A stretch of DNA of 64,000 nt from Paraspadella gotoi (GCA_051294375.1 CM119267.1:8953709-9017708), one strand, 5' to 3'. Shown: positions 1-12,556, counted from the first letter of the stretch. Made by a program: numbers and translations. Notes: generated from the letters alone by a model not told the origin.

Positions 1-2775
1 ATTTTTTTTTTCGATTCAAACCCGAACAAAAAGGGAGTATGAGCTTGACACCTACTAGAGATAATGCGACGACGACGACGACGACACGACGCGACGAGAC
101 ATGATGATGGATCAGTTTGATTTCAAACCGATCCTTCTATCTCTGTTTGTTTGGTCGAAAGCATCGTCGTAATCGGAAACCAGAGGAGAGGAAATAGAAA
201 TTTTCACTTTTTTTTTCTCTTTCTTTTTTTGTTTTTCTCTCTCTCTCTTCTCTCTCCTCTCTCTCTCTCTCTTCTCTTTTTCTCTCTTTCAGTTCTTTGT
301 TTATATCTCAAATTCCAGAGGCCGAAAGGAAAAACGTGTTTTTTTTTTTTTTTGTGTCGCGTCATTTTCTCTCCTTTTTAAAGATTTTGTTCTAGTTTGT
401 TTTTTTTTTTTCATTTTTATTTTTTCATTTCGAGTTTAAGTCGGAATTTGGTACCTGCTCACTCCGGAGTACCTCGTTATTAACAATTCGAAAAAAACTC
501 GTGAAATTTCTCACAGACGTATAACCCTCTCCTTTTCTTCCTCTCTCTATTTCTCATTCTTTTCCTCCTCACTCCTGTTTTTCACTCAACGCTCCGCGCT
601 CTCTTCCCCTTCAATTCACCCAAACGTTTCTCTTCACCATTTCTCCACATTCTGAAGGCGCTTCGATTCTCACCTTTGCTCTTCACGCTCTTCACGCTTT
701 TCCTCCTCTCACCGTCCCCCCTTTCTTCTATCACCTCGATTTCGTTGCAAATCTCACCTTCACCACGACCACCTATCGCCAACCCTCCCGCCACGAACTC
801 ACTCTTCCGAGTCGTATTTAAAACGTGTTACGCGCGTCGTGGGTTTGACGCCTCACGCGCGCGCCATCATCTTCGGGAGAGAGAGGGAGACGCTGAAAAG
901 GAGAAGACAGAGATTAGAGAGACGGAGACGTTCCTTCCTCTTTTTTCACGCTTCGGGTTAAGTGGCTCAGGTGGAGAGCCGAACAATTCAACAAACGGCG
1001 TTTAGCTGCTCTTCCGAAAAGCTCTTTCAAGTCGAACAAAAAGAACCAAAGAATTTAAAAATCGTTAGTAAATTCTTGTTTCGGTTTTTTTGTTTTCGAT
1101 CGATTCACTTCGTCGCCCACGCCTCTTTTAGGGGGTGGGAGGCTTTCGTCTCATTTTTTTCGACTCGATTTCTTTCGATTTCTTTTTTTTTTCTTTCTTT
1201 TTTTCCAATTTTCTTATTTTCTTCCTCCGTTTCTTTTTTCCTCCATTTATCTCGTCAGTTCGGCGGCGTCGAAAGTGTGTCACCTTTTTTCTCGAGTTCA
1301 TGTGACTTTCTCCACCTCGCGAGACCACTTACTCCGGCATCGGGCACGGCATTGGCTTCGGCATGGCACTGCATTGGCTCCGCTTCGCCTCTTGGCTTTT
1401 ACGCAGAGAGTTTCAATTCTTTTTGAATCGTTGGTGATGTTTTTATTACTTAGAGATCTATTTATAATATCCTCTCGGTTGTCAAACGATTTCAATTGTT
1501 TTCATTTTAATTAATATAATTTGCTGGGTCAGTCGGGATGCCTATACCGCATGCATGACCCTTATCTGACGTGCTCATTGCCATAGTACCGGTTCATCCC
1601 CGTCCTACCTGTGGACTAGAGCGTCGGGTGGAACGCCGTTAGCCAGAGTCGCCTAAGGGTAATGATATGGGTCATCTCACTTAGCCTATCCACATGAACT
1701 CTACTATTTGCTTCTCTCGTCACTGCGACGCGAAGCTTCATCTCAACCTCATCTCAGCAGCACCACATCTTCCGCGCGCTCTTCCCCCGGCGCCTTCGCT
1801 GACGCCCGTCTTCTCGAGCTCCTTCCACAGTTAGATCGAGGCGCGTCGTTAACGCCTTCCGCCTAGACGCGCCGTATTTTTCGACGTTCCGGCGCGGTCA
1901 AATTGATTCTTGGCTCCTCCATCTTAAATTCTGGCGGTCTTGTCGTTTGAGTTGGGCACCTATCTCGATATTTATTTTAAATTCCAACCGTCAAGTTCTC
2001 TGGCGTTCCTGTCGTCGATACCGCAGGCTCGTCTTCGACTACTCCCTAGTTAATTCCGTAGCCTCGTTTCGATCTGGTTATTCGATTCCCGCCTTCATTT
2101 TTGATTTCGAGCCTCGCTTCGACTTAATGCCTCCTTTCAAATGTCTGAAATAGCATTTTTCTGCATTCCGTCCTCGTGAGAAGAAGAAGTTTTGGCAAAA
2201 AGCAGAAGACGAAACTGTTTCTCGTCAAAGCGAACGAGTCTCAAGAGTTCCTTCCTTTTTTTATACTTTAATTTTTTTTTTTCTTTTGAAAAGAAAAAAA
2301 AAGAATTTGTTTCTTTCTTTTTTTTTCTGATTTTTCTTCTTCTTTTTACGTCCTCGGATACTCGCGATCACGCCAAGCCCCGAGCGGGTCTCGTAAAAAA
2401 AATGAGGAAAACGAAGTCGTACTGGAAGAGAAGCGTTTAAGTTTTAGGACTTTTTCCCCTCCTCTCTCTTCCTCCTTCTCCTCGCCTTCCTTTGTCCGTC
2501 TTCTCCCTCCGACCGCCTCCAACCCTCCAAACTTCTCCTCATCCCTCGCCCACTCGGGCGTGAAACTCGATTTTTTTTTTAATTATTATTTTAATTTCTG
2601 CTTTCTAGTCTGTATAACGTCGTCGTCACTCGTCTGCGCGCGAATAGAAAAAAACCACTCGTGATTTGAACGCCTCGTCATCGCTTGAAGAGGGAAGCTT
2701 GACGACCCACTCAGAAAAAGACGGCTCTTTGGAAGAGACTGAGAGAGAGAGAGAGAGAGAGAGAGAAGAGAGAGA

Positions 2776-2821
<46 letters not shown>

Positions 2822-4037
2822 ACGCTCCACCCGGATCGCCTCACTCAAGGCTCGAATCATTTTTGCCAAATTTTTTTTTTTCGCTCCTTCTCGAAAAAAA
2901 AAAGAAAATATTTCGTCATCGATAAAAAACTTAGTCTCCACTTACCGATATGAAGAGCGGGCGACGAGGCGAGACGGTATCAAGAGCTGTTGTCGTCGTC
3001 GTCGTGTCTTCATTAAGCCGCCTGGGACGTAAAACTCCTCGATAAGTACCTCCAAATGTTTCCTTTCGTCCCGCTCTTTCGCATAAAAGCCTTCCTTTGT
3101 CCTTTGCTGTATTGCGTTCGTCCGTCCTTTTATGGGGGGGGGTTTTCTGTTTGCCTAATTTTAATAACTACTTTTTATTACTATATTTCAACAGATCCTT
3201 GTTTTCTTTCGTCTCAAATCAAACAGGGTTCTGCCGAGGCCATTTTGTTTTGTTTTGTTTTTTCATTCGCTCCAAATATTTTATATTCCGCCGAAAATTT
3301 GTTGATCATTTTTTGTTCTTTTCACATGTTAAATATCTTGTTTGAGATTTTATGCTGGTAAACGTTCGAAATTCGAATTTTTATACAATAACCAAAAATA
3401 AAAATTGGCTAACTATCCTATATTCGGAATAAATAGAAATCATTATCATTATAACTAATTTTCGAGAAAATCAGAAAAGCAAAATCGTTTGCCGGAAAAG
3501 ATTTCGATCGTCTTGTGTCGTTCGTCGTCGTCGTCTCGTCTCAATAAGAAATAAATCATAAATAATCCCCGCCTCGATCGTTTTCGATCAACGCCCAAGC
3601 GTGTCGCCGTCTCCGTCCAACCGGCGTCGACGGATGTGCCCGGCACAGACTCTGACCCACGGAGTCCGTCAGCGCACGCCGATGCCTCGAGCACGTCACT
3701 CCCGCCGGCCCCCGCCCGGCCCAGTTAGGGGACCATCGGCTGGCTTGAGGGATGTTACGGCAGATATATAGCGAATTGCAAAAATCTAGGAAAAGAATAT
3801 TGTCATTAAAACTCTGTCTCAACCTTTTCTTAGTTTTTTTACGGATTTCACTTTTTTCTTTTGTCTAAAACTCGGAGCCCAATTTTCCACGGACTCCGAC
3901 GTGAGGATAATTTTTTTTTTAAAGTAGATCAAAAGTTCGACTCATTTTTTGAAATGGTCCAGATTCCGTTGGACGATTCTTCGACTCTGTCTCTAGAAGT
4001 TATTTTAATATTTTCATATTTTTTTGGCACGACCGCA
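1..4037. repeat. 4-kb segmental duplication, copy 1
   Basis: This stretch matches 6241-10337 along its whole length and in the same order: a T-run, (CGAC)-type trinucleotides, a CT microsatellite, a SINE-like piece, a GA microsatellite and a G8 run. Differences are mostly single-base gains and losses, with a larger difference in the SINE-like part. The copy starts at or before the window edge and stops exactly at the 25-N gap at 4038. No ORF stays intact in both copies, so I see no supported gene in it. Confidence 0.85.
1523..1700 (+). mobile_element. Decayed tRNA-derived SINE-like segment (copy 1)
   Basis: This is the counterpart of 7780-8045 in the other duplicate, but shorter and more diverged. 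It keeps a GGTTCATCCCC-like B-box remnant and the downstream tail of the element. It is recognisable only by comparison with the second copy. Confidence 0.35.
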
Positions 4038-4067
4038 NNNNNNNNNNNNNNNNNNNNNNNNNTCTTT

Positions 4068-4421
4068 ATGACCTGCTATCGATCATTTAAGATGTTCGCC
4101 CACAAAATCGATCCCGCCGCGTCGAAAATTATCGAGTTCTTTCGCCCTCGCTTGAGCCAAATGTCGCTTACAATAAACGAGATCGATCGGCCTAATGTTA
4201 GAATCGCGAGTTTGGGCAACCACGAACTCGATAAGGAGACAGTCATCGCGATGTCTTTATTTTCGATAAAATCGAAGAGAGGACGTTTTGCTTTACGTCC
4301 ATATCAAGATGTCTTTTCTTCTTCCTTGCATTTTCCTCTCCACATTCCATTTCCAGGCTCCAAAAACCATAGAATTCCGTCGACAGAAGGTCCATTCGAT
4401 TGTTGGCTCCGAAATGCATGA
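4068..4421 (+). CDS. Open reading frame of unknown function beside an assembly gap
   Basis: I do not recognise this ORF. It starts with an ATG six bases after the 25-N gap and runs 117 codons to TGA. The predicted protein has an ordinary mix of charged and hydrophobic residues, with segments such as KIIEFFRPRLSQMSL and NEIDRPNVRIASLGNHELDK, and does not look like translated microsatellite. The frame is also open to the left through the gap, so the true start may be missing. There is no poly(A) signal close after the stop and no homologous copy in the window to test conservation. It could be an exon, or chance. Confidence 0.3.
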   Translation: MTCYRSFKMFAHKIDPAASKIIEFFRPRLSQMSLTINEIDRPNVRIASLGNHELDKETVIAMSLFSIKSKRGRFALRPYQDVFSSSLHFPLHIPFPGSKNHRIPSTEGPFDCWLRNA

Positions 4422-5426
4422 CGAATGTCACTTATGACCTTATGACGTCAACGATGACCACGATACGGCGAGGATCGTCAATTCCGAGGCGGCGGACCGA
4501 TAGCCCCTTTTTTGAATGGCGTTTCCATGGAAAGGATTTGAGTCGCTTTAATCTCACAGAGTTGGGAAAGAGTGAACAGAGAGAGTGAGAGAGTATTGAA
4601 TTAATCGATGGATAGAGAAAATTAAAAGTGTACATTCTCTAGAATCAGAACACTCCTGATAATAATACATATTTTTTCGGGTTAAAATTCGCTTTGTTGT
4701 TTTCTATAACACTCCATATGTACCCAAGGGTTTTTTTCTTATTTTCTACTCTCGCCCTGATTCTTTTTCTTTTCTTTTTCTTATTTTCTCTGAAAAAATC
4801 CCAACCAAAATTTAGTGTCAAAAGTTCGTTTCATTCCGTCGCACTTCTTCTTGCTCCAGGAAGAAAAGGAAAGTGTGTTTCTCTCTTCTCTCTCTCTCTC
4901 TCTCTCATCTCTCTCTCTTCTCCCCCTCTCTCCTGACAAGGGTCAACCTCTCTTGGCTCCTAGTTTAACCTCGCGTAGAACTTTATCAACTTAGTGCGTT
5001 TCCTTTCACTCTAACGGTTATTTACGACGCAGTAGAAACGTAGCAGAATCTCTATATCTCGCTCTTTGTCAGTCAATCACGCCGCGAGACGCATCCGTCG
5101 CAATATTCTCATTCAAGTATTTCTTTTTAAATTATCTAGCCTACTGGAGGTTGCAAACTGCATTAAGTTCAAATGAAGAGCCCGATGTTTTTCAAAGACC
5201 ATTCTTCAAAGCTAGAATCTAACACAATGCTCCAAGGCTTTTAGTTTTTCCTGATTTACAGTCCCACCTCGCGGCGATTTGCCGAAACTTGGCCCGATTC
5301 AAAGATTGCCCGCCTTAGCCTCTGCTTTCTCCCCCCCCCCTTTCCCCCTCTACGCCGCAACATATGGTTCGTAGTCTCGACTTCCGCGTCGACGATTTAC
5401 TCGACGCGACGTCCGCACGCAAGACG
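4422..5426. other. Unique non-coding stretch
   Basis: No gene is supported here. It holds a perfect CRE-type palindrome TGACGTCA at 4443-4450, a pyrimidine-rich region with (CT)n at about 4880-4935, and a long C-run near 5330-5350. It lies between the 25-N gap and the second copy of the 4-kb duplication. Confidence 0.6.
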
Positions 5427-5451
5427 CACGTGTCGACGCTGCGTGCACGTG
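5427..5451. promoter_or_regulatory. Two perfect CACGTG E-boxes in a CpG-rich patch
   Basis: CACGTG occurs at 5427-5432 and again at 5446-5451, inside a patch (about 5370-5465) unusually rich in CG dinucleotides. bHLH factors bind such sites in animals. No transcript start can be assigned, so the regulatory reading is an inference. Confidence 0.25.
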
Positions 5452-5883
5452 CGAGAGACGACCAAGAAAAAGACTGCGACACTTAAATAGTTTTTTTCTA
5501 AAGCTGGTCTTGGCGATTCCGACAAAAAAGTATGGCTTAAAACTTAAATCGTCGAAAACTGAGAATTAACAGACCTAAACAAAGCTAAAATTATTACGAA
5601 ACCTCGTCGTTTTTTCGCGAAATTTCGAATGCGTCTGTGCGTGTACCTGCGTGCAGGAAACAATAAAGAGGAAAAAACGTCGTGTTTTCGATCCGTGAAC
5701 CGTTGGTTACGTGATTCCACCCTTTTGTGTCTCTTTTCTTTTCTCTTCTTTCTTTTTTTTCCTCCATTTTAAATAAATTCTCTCTTTTCTTCTTCGCGAT
5801 GAATGAGTCTTGATATCGATAACAAAAGAGGAAAGAACCGTGAAAAGTATTCCGCTGTTCCCGAGGAGTCGCCTTGTTCCAAT

Positions 5884-5922
<39 letters not shown>

Positions 5923-6109
5923 AAGGACCGCCCCTTCAGGGCCTGTAGGCCCCAAGGGCTAGGACCCCGTCGGAGTTGGCCCCCCGACGATCTGCGATGG
6001 ACCTCTCCACATTATTGAGCCAAGAGAAGAAAAAAAAACTGTTTTGTTCCTTCTTTTTTGTCGACCAAAAAATCTTTTTAGGGTCGTTGTTATAGTCGTG
6101 GATGTTGTT

Positions 6110-6148
<39 letters not shown>

Positions 6149-6240
6149 GGCTGATGGAGTTTATTTCTGCCCGAGTGAATCTGTATAGAGTCGATTTTTG
6201 TTGATTTTGTCAAAAGGGATCGAGGATCAGCGAATCCACG
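5452..6240. other. Non-coding stretch with two (GA)n tracts
   Basis: No coding exon is supported. The stretch carries perfect (GA)n tracts at about 5885-5918 and 6113-6146 and otherwise AT-rich DNA. It ends where the second copy of the 4-kb duplication begins. Confidence 0.6.
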
Positions 6241-6465
6241 ATTTTTTTTTTTTTTCGATTCAAACGCCCGAACAAAAAGGGAGTATGAGCTTGACACCTA
6301 CTTAGAGATAATGCGACGACGACGACGACGACGACGATGATGATGATGTTTGATTTCAACCCGATCCTTCTATCTCTGTTTGTTTTGGGTCGAAAGCATC
6401 GTCGTAATCGGAAACCAGTAGGAGAGGGAAAAGAAATTTTCACTTTTTTTTTCTCTTTTCTTTTT

Positions 6466-6507
<42 letters not shown>

Positions 6508-9500
6508 CTCCTTTCAGTTCTTTGTTTATATCTCAAATTCCAGAGGCCGAAAGGAAAAACGTGTTTTTGTTTTTGTTTTGTGTCGCGTCATTTTCTCTCC
6601 TTTTTTAAACGATTTTGTTTCTAGTTTGTTTTTTTTTTTTTCATTTTTATTTTTCATTTCGAGTTTAAGTCGGAAATTTGGTACCTGCTCACTCCGGAGT
6701 ACCTCGTTAATTAACAATTCGAAAAAACTCGTGAAATTCCTCACAGACTATAACCCCTCTCCTTTTCTCTCTCTCTCTATTTCTCTATCTCTTTTCTCTC
6801 ACTCCTGTTTTTTCACTCAACGCTCCCGCGCTCTCTTCCCCCTTCAATTCACCCAAACGTTTTCTCTTCACCATTTCTCACATTCGTGAAGGCGCCTTCG
6901 ATTCTCACTTTGCTCTTCACGCTCCTTCACGCTTTTCCTCCTCTCACCGTCCCCCCCTTTCTTCTATCACCTCGATTCGTTGCCAAATCTCAACCTCACC
7001 ACCGACCACCCTATCGCCAACCCTCCCGCCACGAACCTCACTCTTCCCGAGTCGTATTTTAAAACGTGTTACGCGCGTCGTGGGTTTGACGCCTCGACGC
7101 GCGCGCAATCATCTTCTGGGAGAGAGAGGGAGACGCTGAAAAGGAGAGAGACAGAGATAGAGAGACGGAGACGTTCCTTCCTCGTTTTTTCACGCCTTCG
7201 GGTTAAGTCGGCTCAGGTGAGAGCCGGAAACAATTTCAACAAACGGCGTTTAGCTGCTCCTTCGAAAATCTTTTCAAGTCGTAACAAAAAGAAACCAAAG
7301 AAATTTAAAAATCGTTAGTAAATTCTTGTTTCGGTTTTTTTGTTTTCGATCGATTCACTTCGTCGCCACGCCTCTTTTTAGGGGGGTGTGAAGGCTTTCG
7401 TCTCATTTTTTCGACTCGATTTTCTTTCGATTTCTTTTTTTCTTCTTTTTTTTCCAATTTTCTTATTTTCTTCCTCCGTTTCTTTTCTTTCCTCCATTTA
7501 TCTCCGTCAGTTCGGCGGCGTCGAAAGTGTGTCACCTTTTTTCTCGAGTCATTGACTTTCTCCACCTCGCGAGACCACTTTACTCCGGCATCGGGCAACG
7601 GCATTGGCTTCGGCATTGGCTACGGCATTGGCTCCCGCTTCGCCTCGTGGCTTTTACGCAGAGAGTTTCAATTCTTTTGAATTGTTGGTATTCTTTTTAT
7701 TACTTAGAGATCTATTTATAAATGTCTCTCGGTTGTCAAACGATTTCAATTGTTTTCTTTTAAATCAATAAATATTGGCATGGTGTAGTCGGGCATTGCC
7801 TAGGTTCACCCCGCCTATAAGCATGACACCTTCAGTCCTGACCCGGTGGCTCATTGACCACTAGGTACCGGGTTCAATCCCAACCCGGTACCTACCCTGT
7901 GGGAAGCGTGAGGACGGCCGTAAGCCGCCTTGGGGGCGTGGCAACCCCTCAAGCCTGGTTTCAAGCCCAGGACCCGTTCCATGGCTACTAAAGGGGTTAT
8001 AGAAGTTATGGATAGTCATCTTCAGCCCACTTAGCGCCTTATCCACAATGGATCAACTCATCTATTTATTATGCTTCTCCCTCACGTCATTGACGAGCGC
8101 GAAGCTTCATTCTCAACGGCGCCGCTTCATCCTCAGCAGCACCACATCTTCGCGCGCTCTTCCCCCGGCGCCTTCGCTGACGCCCGTCGTTCTCGAGGCT
8201 CCTCCACCAGTTAGAGCGAAGGCGGCGTCGTTAACGCCTTCCGCCTGACGCGCCGTATTTTTCGACGCCGGCGCGTCAAATTGATTCTTGGCTCCTCATC
8301 TTAAATTCTAGCGCGTTGTCATTTGAGTTGGGCACCTAATCCTCGATATTTATTTTTAAATTCCAACGCGTCAAAAGTTCTCTGCGTTTCCTGTCGTCGA
8401 TACCGCAGGCTCGTCTTCGACTACGTCCCCTAGTTAATTCCGTAGCCTCGTTTTCGATCCTGGTATTCGATTCCGCGCCTCATTTTCGATTATCGAGCCT
8501 CGCTTCAGACTTAAGTGCCTCCTTCTCAAATGTCTGAAATACATGTTTTCTGCATCTCCGTCCTCGTGAGTAAGAAGATTTTGGCAAAAGCAGAAGACGA
8601 AACTGTTCGTCGTCAGCGAAACGAGTCTCAAGAGTCCTTCCTTTTTTTTATTACTTTAATTTTTTTTCTTTTGAAAAGAATTTGTTTCTTTCTTTCTTTT
8701 TTTTTCTGATTTTTCTTTCTGTTTTACGTCCGGATACTCGGATCACGCCCAAGCCCCGAGCGTCTCGTAAAAAAAATGAGGAAAACGAAAGTCGTAAAGT
8801 GAAGAGGAAGCGTTTAAGTTTTAGGACTTTTTCCCCTCCTCCTCTTCCTCCTTCTCCTCCGCCTCCTTGTCCGTCTTCTCCCTCCAACCGCCTCCAACTT
8901 CTCCTCATCCCCTTCGCCCACTCGGAGCGTGAAACTCGATTTTTTTTATATATATATTTTTATTTCTGCTTTCGTAGTCTGTATAACGTCGTCGTCACCG
9001 TCGTCTGCGGCGAAATGAGAAAAACCACTCGTGATTTTGGAACGACTCGTCATCGCCTTGAAGAGGGAAGCCGTTTGACGACCCACTCGAGAAAAAGACG
9101 CTCTTTGAAGAGANNNNNNNNNNNNNNNNNNNNNNNNAAAAAAAAAAGAAATATTTCGTCATCGATAAAAAACTTAGTCTCGCACTTACCCGATATGAAG
9201 AGGCGGGCGACGAGGCGAGACGGTATCAAGAGGTAGTTGTCGTCGTCGTCGTCGTCGTCGTCTTCATTAAGCCGCCTGGGGACGTAATAACTCCCTCGAC
9301 TAATTACCTCAAAATGTTTTCCTTTCGTCCCGCTCTTTCGGCATTAAAAGCCTCCTTTGTCCTTTGCTGTATTGCGTTTCGTCCCGTCCTTTTTATGGGG
9401 GGGGGGTTTCTTTTTCCTAATTTTTTTATAACTACTTTTTTATTACTATATTTCAACAGATCCTTGTTTTCTTTCGTCTCAAATCAAACAGGGTTCTGCC

Positions 9501-10337
9501 GAGGCCATTTTGTTTTTTTTTGTTTTTTTCATTCGCTCCAAATATTTTCATATTCCGCCGAAAATTTGTTATGATCATTTTTTGTTCCTTTTCGACATGT
9601 TAAATATCTTGTTTTGAGTTTTATCGTGGTAAACGTTCGAAATTCGTAATTCGAAATTCGAAATTTTATACAATAACCTAAAATAAAATTGGCAAACTCA
9701 TCCTTTATTCGGAATAAACTAGAAAGTCATTATCATTATAAGTAATTTTCGAGAAATCAGAAAAGCAAATCGTTTGCCGGAAAAAGATTTCGATCGTCTT
9801 GGTCGTCGTCGTCGTCGTCGTCGTCAATAGAAATAAATCATAAATAATCCCCCGCCTCGATCCGTTTTCGATCAACGCCCAAGCGTGTCGCCGTCTCCGT
9901 CCAACCGCGTCGACGGATGTGCCCCGGCACAGACTCTGACCCACGGAGTCCGTCAAGCGCGACGCCGATGCCTCGAGGCACGTCACCCTCCCCCGCCCCC
10001 CGCCCCGGCCCAGTTAGGGACCATCGGCTGGCTGTAGGGATGTGTACGGCAGGATATATAGCGAATTGCAAGAACATCTAGGAAAAGAATATTGTAATTA
10101 AAACTCGTTCTCAACTTTTCTTATTTTTTTACGGATTTCACTTTTTTCTTTTGTCTAAAACTCGGGAGCCCAATTTTCCCACGGACTCCGACGTGAAGGA
10201 TAATTTTTTTTTTTAAAGTGGAGCAAAGTTCGACTCATTTTTTTGAAAATGGTCCAGATTCCGTTGACGATCTTCGACTCTGTCTCTAGAGTTTATTTTT
10301 AACTATTTTCATATTTTTTTGGGACGACCGCAAGTTT
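6241..10337. repeat. 4-kb segmental duplication, copy 2
   Basis: Direct repeat of 1-4037. It includes a CT microsatellite at about 6471-6502, (CGT)n at 9237-9262, a G-run near 9398, and a 24-N gap at 9114-9137 exactly where copy 1 has a (GA)n array (2739-2819). After 10337 the sequence continues smoothly, whereas copy 1 breaks at a gap at the matching base. Copy 2 therefore looks like the contiguous version. Confidence 0.85.
7780..8045 (+). mobile_element. tRNA-derived SINE-like element
   Basis: The stretch contains TGGCTCATTGACC (7847-7859), close to a Pol III A box, and GGTTCAATCCC (7871-7881), close to a B box. It is followed by GC-rich sequence unlike its AT-rich flanks. The two boxes are closer together than in an intact tRNA, so an internal deletion or a chance A box is possible. 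The same element sits in the other duplicate at 1523-1700. Target-site duplications were not evident. Confidence 0.4.
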
Positions 10338-10359
10338 TTGGCCGCTCCCTCGTGTGTGT

Positions 10360-10409
<50 letters not shown>

Positions 10410-10860
10410 CTCGCATTCATCCTCCCAAAAGTTGATGATAATTTGTTTGTGATTGTTTTAACTCGTGTTTTAATAACCGCTGTCAAAACAACGAGAAATC
10501 TTCGCTCGTAAAAGAACAACAACCAAAAAAAAAATGTTTTAAAAACTGGAAAAAAAAGAAAATTAAAAATGAATTAGACCACAACCGCGCGAATGAAAAA
10601 TAAAAGAATCATGAGAATCGAGTTTTTAAAGAAAAGGAAATTGTTATTTCGAAACAATGTTTTTACGCCGTCTGGCGAAAAAAAAAGTTTGGCTGAGGCT
10701 CCTCGGCTTTCTCATTGTAAACAAATCAAAGTCGATGAAGGTTTATTATCGAATCTCCATAAATTTTATGACTTAGTATTTTTTTTTTTCAATATTGTTT
10801 ATTTTTTTAACGGATTGAAGAGATTTTAATGTTTTTTTTTTTCTTTTGTTTTCTTCTCAG
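10338..10860. other. Non-coding stretch upstream of a candidate exon
   Basis: It contains a (GA)n tract at about 10362-10404 and AT-rich DNA ending in a long T-rich tract. That tract forms the polypyrimidine run of the acceptor at 10859-10860. A 78-codon ORF at 10593-10829 is AT-biased and not supported. Confidence 0.5.
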
Positions 10861-11125
10861 ATTTCCACATCGAGTTTCTCTACGATTTCATCGTCGACGC
10901 CTCCAACTACCTCGACGACGTCAACGACCGTCTCCACGACTCCTACCGCCGCTCCAGCGACCTGTAGAGCTCCAGCGACCTCAAGCGCTCCGTCGACTAC
11001 CGCATCGTCGACCCAAAGCTACTCGGATTACCAGAGTCTTGAAACTTCGGAGATACAGAAAGTCTCCTCCGCCGAAGCTTCAGTCGTGAAACCTCACGAA
11101 GACTCGACCACCGCTGTCAACCAAG
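10861..11125 (+). CDS. Candidate internal exon, Ser/Thr-rich (mucin-like) product
   Basis: A strong acceptor (T-rich run then TTCTCAG, ending at 10860) and a good donor (AAG|GTCAGT, GT at 11126-11127) bound a 265-base segment that is open throughout in one frame. In that frame the first two thirds are Ser/Thr/Pro/Ala-rich with one Cys (PPTTSTTSTTVSTTPTAAP). The last third is a mixed polar segment (QSYSDYQSLETSEIQKVSSA). This would suit a mucin-like linker of a secreted or surface protein. Length is 88 codons plus one base, so the next exon must start with two bases of a codon. A second frame shows strong C-ending codon bias in its first half but is broken by TAG at 10965. The function is unknown. 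Confidence 0.5.
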
Positions 11126-11130
11126 GTCAG

Positions 11131-11178
<48 letters not shown>

Positions 11179-11440
11179 TAATTGATTCCATTTCTTTTAT
11201 TTTTCACTTTGCCACTTATATTTTTTTTGTAAACAATACTTTGCGGTGCCTTTCGTGAAAAGAGCAAAAAAGTCAGATGTCGGGCTTGAATCGATTTTTT
11301 TTCCTTTTATCTTTTTTTTTATTTGAATAGTTCTTTCAAAATTAAAGAGCCATTGAACGGGGAAAAAAATAAAGTGCCATTTTCAATTTTAATTCTTTCT
11401 TTGAAGTTTGGGTATTTGAACTAGTTTTACCCTCTCGAGA

Positions 11441-11500
<60 letters not shown>

Positions 11501-12556
11501 TGTTGGCTCTTATTTTCTTCTTGGCTTTCCACTTGCCGTGTCCAAGGGGCTAGGAAGAGGGAACCTCTGCTTCCAACTCAAAGAGTCATTGAGATTCCCC
11601 CTTCGAGTGGCTCTTCAGGACCACTTCAGCAGCCTCCTCCAAAACACTTCTCCTTTTCCTTCCTCCTCCTCCTCCTCCTCCTCCTCTTCTCCCACTTTTC
11701 CTCTTTTACTTCAAAGTTGTTTTCTCAAAGAAAACACAAGTTTGCGAAGTTTAAAAATATTTTTTTTCTCCTCGATATTTCCCTTTTTTTTCCTTCTCTC
11801 TCTTAGCTTATTTATTTTTTTTTTTCATTATTCCTTCTTTGCTTCGTTTAATTACTTTCTTTTTTTCTTTTTTTTTTTTTCCTCTCTTACTTCGTGCTTC
11901 CGTACTTTTTTCTCCATCCTTTCTTTCCCCTCTATTTACTCTTCGAGTCTTTCCTTCTGTTTCTGAATGTGTATTTCCGGTGCCTCTCGAGCGTCTTAGA
12001 CAATCTTTTTCACTGAATAAAGAGTTCCTCTCGCTCTCTCTCGCTCTCTCTGTCTCTGTCTCTTTTTTTTTATTCTCTGTCTCTCTCTCCCTCCCTTCCG
12101 CTTGTACCCTGTTTCTCGCTCTTCCCGCGTTTAACATGCGCGACTCTCTATTCAGTCTCTGGTTTTGACAACAGATTTGACAATTTTCTTCCTTTTTCTA
12201 ATTGTTTTCCCTTTGTTCCTTTTTCTCAGCTACTCCCACTTTCCCTTGCTCCTTTTTTATTTTCTCATATATTTGCTACTCTTTTCTTTAGTCTTTCCTT
12301 TCGGTCTTCTCCCTATTGTTTGCTACTCTCTCTTTTAAGTGCTACTCTCTCCTTTATTTGCTCCACATCTCCTTTCTTTGCTCCTCTTCCTTTTCTTTTC
12401 CTCTCTTCAAACCTCACCCCAGACAAAGCAGATCAACACCCCCCACTCGCCAATTTCTCCCCCCCCAAAAAAAAAGGCGGAAGCGGCTCTCTGCCTCTGG
12501 GGAGTCTTTAATTTACTTTCGGTCCTTCATTCGCTTCTTTTCTTTTTCCTCCGTCT
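11126..12556. other. Intron-like, pyrimidine-rich DNA
   Basis: Right after the donor at 11126 comes a (CT)n tract (about 11135-11174), then (GA)n at 11443-11496, and from 11640 to 12550 a long T/C-rich stretch. ORFs here are translated pyrimidine runs (Ser, Leu, Phe). A frame near 11500-11690 has a less biased start but no splice or start support. Confidence 0.5.
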
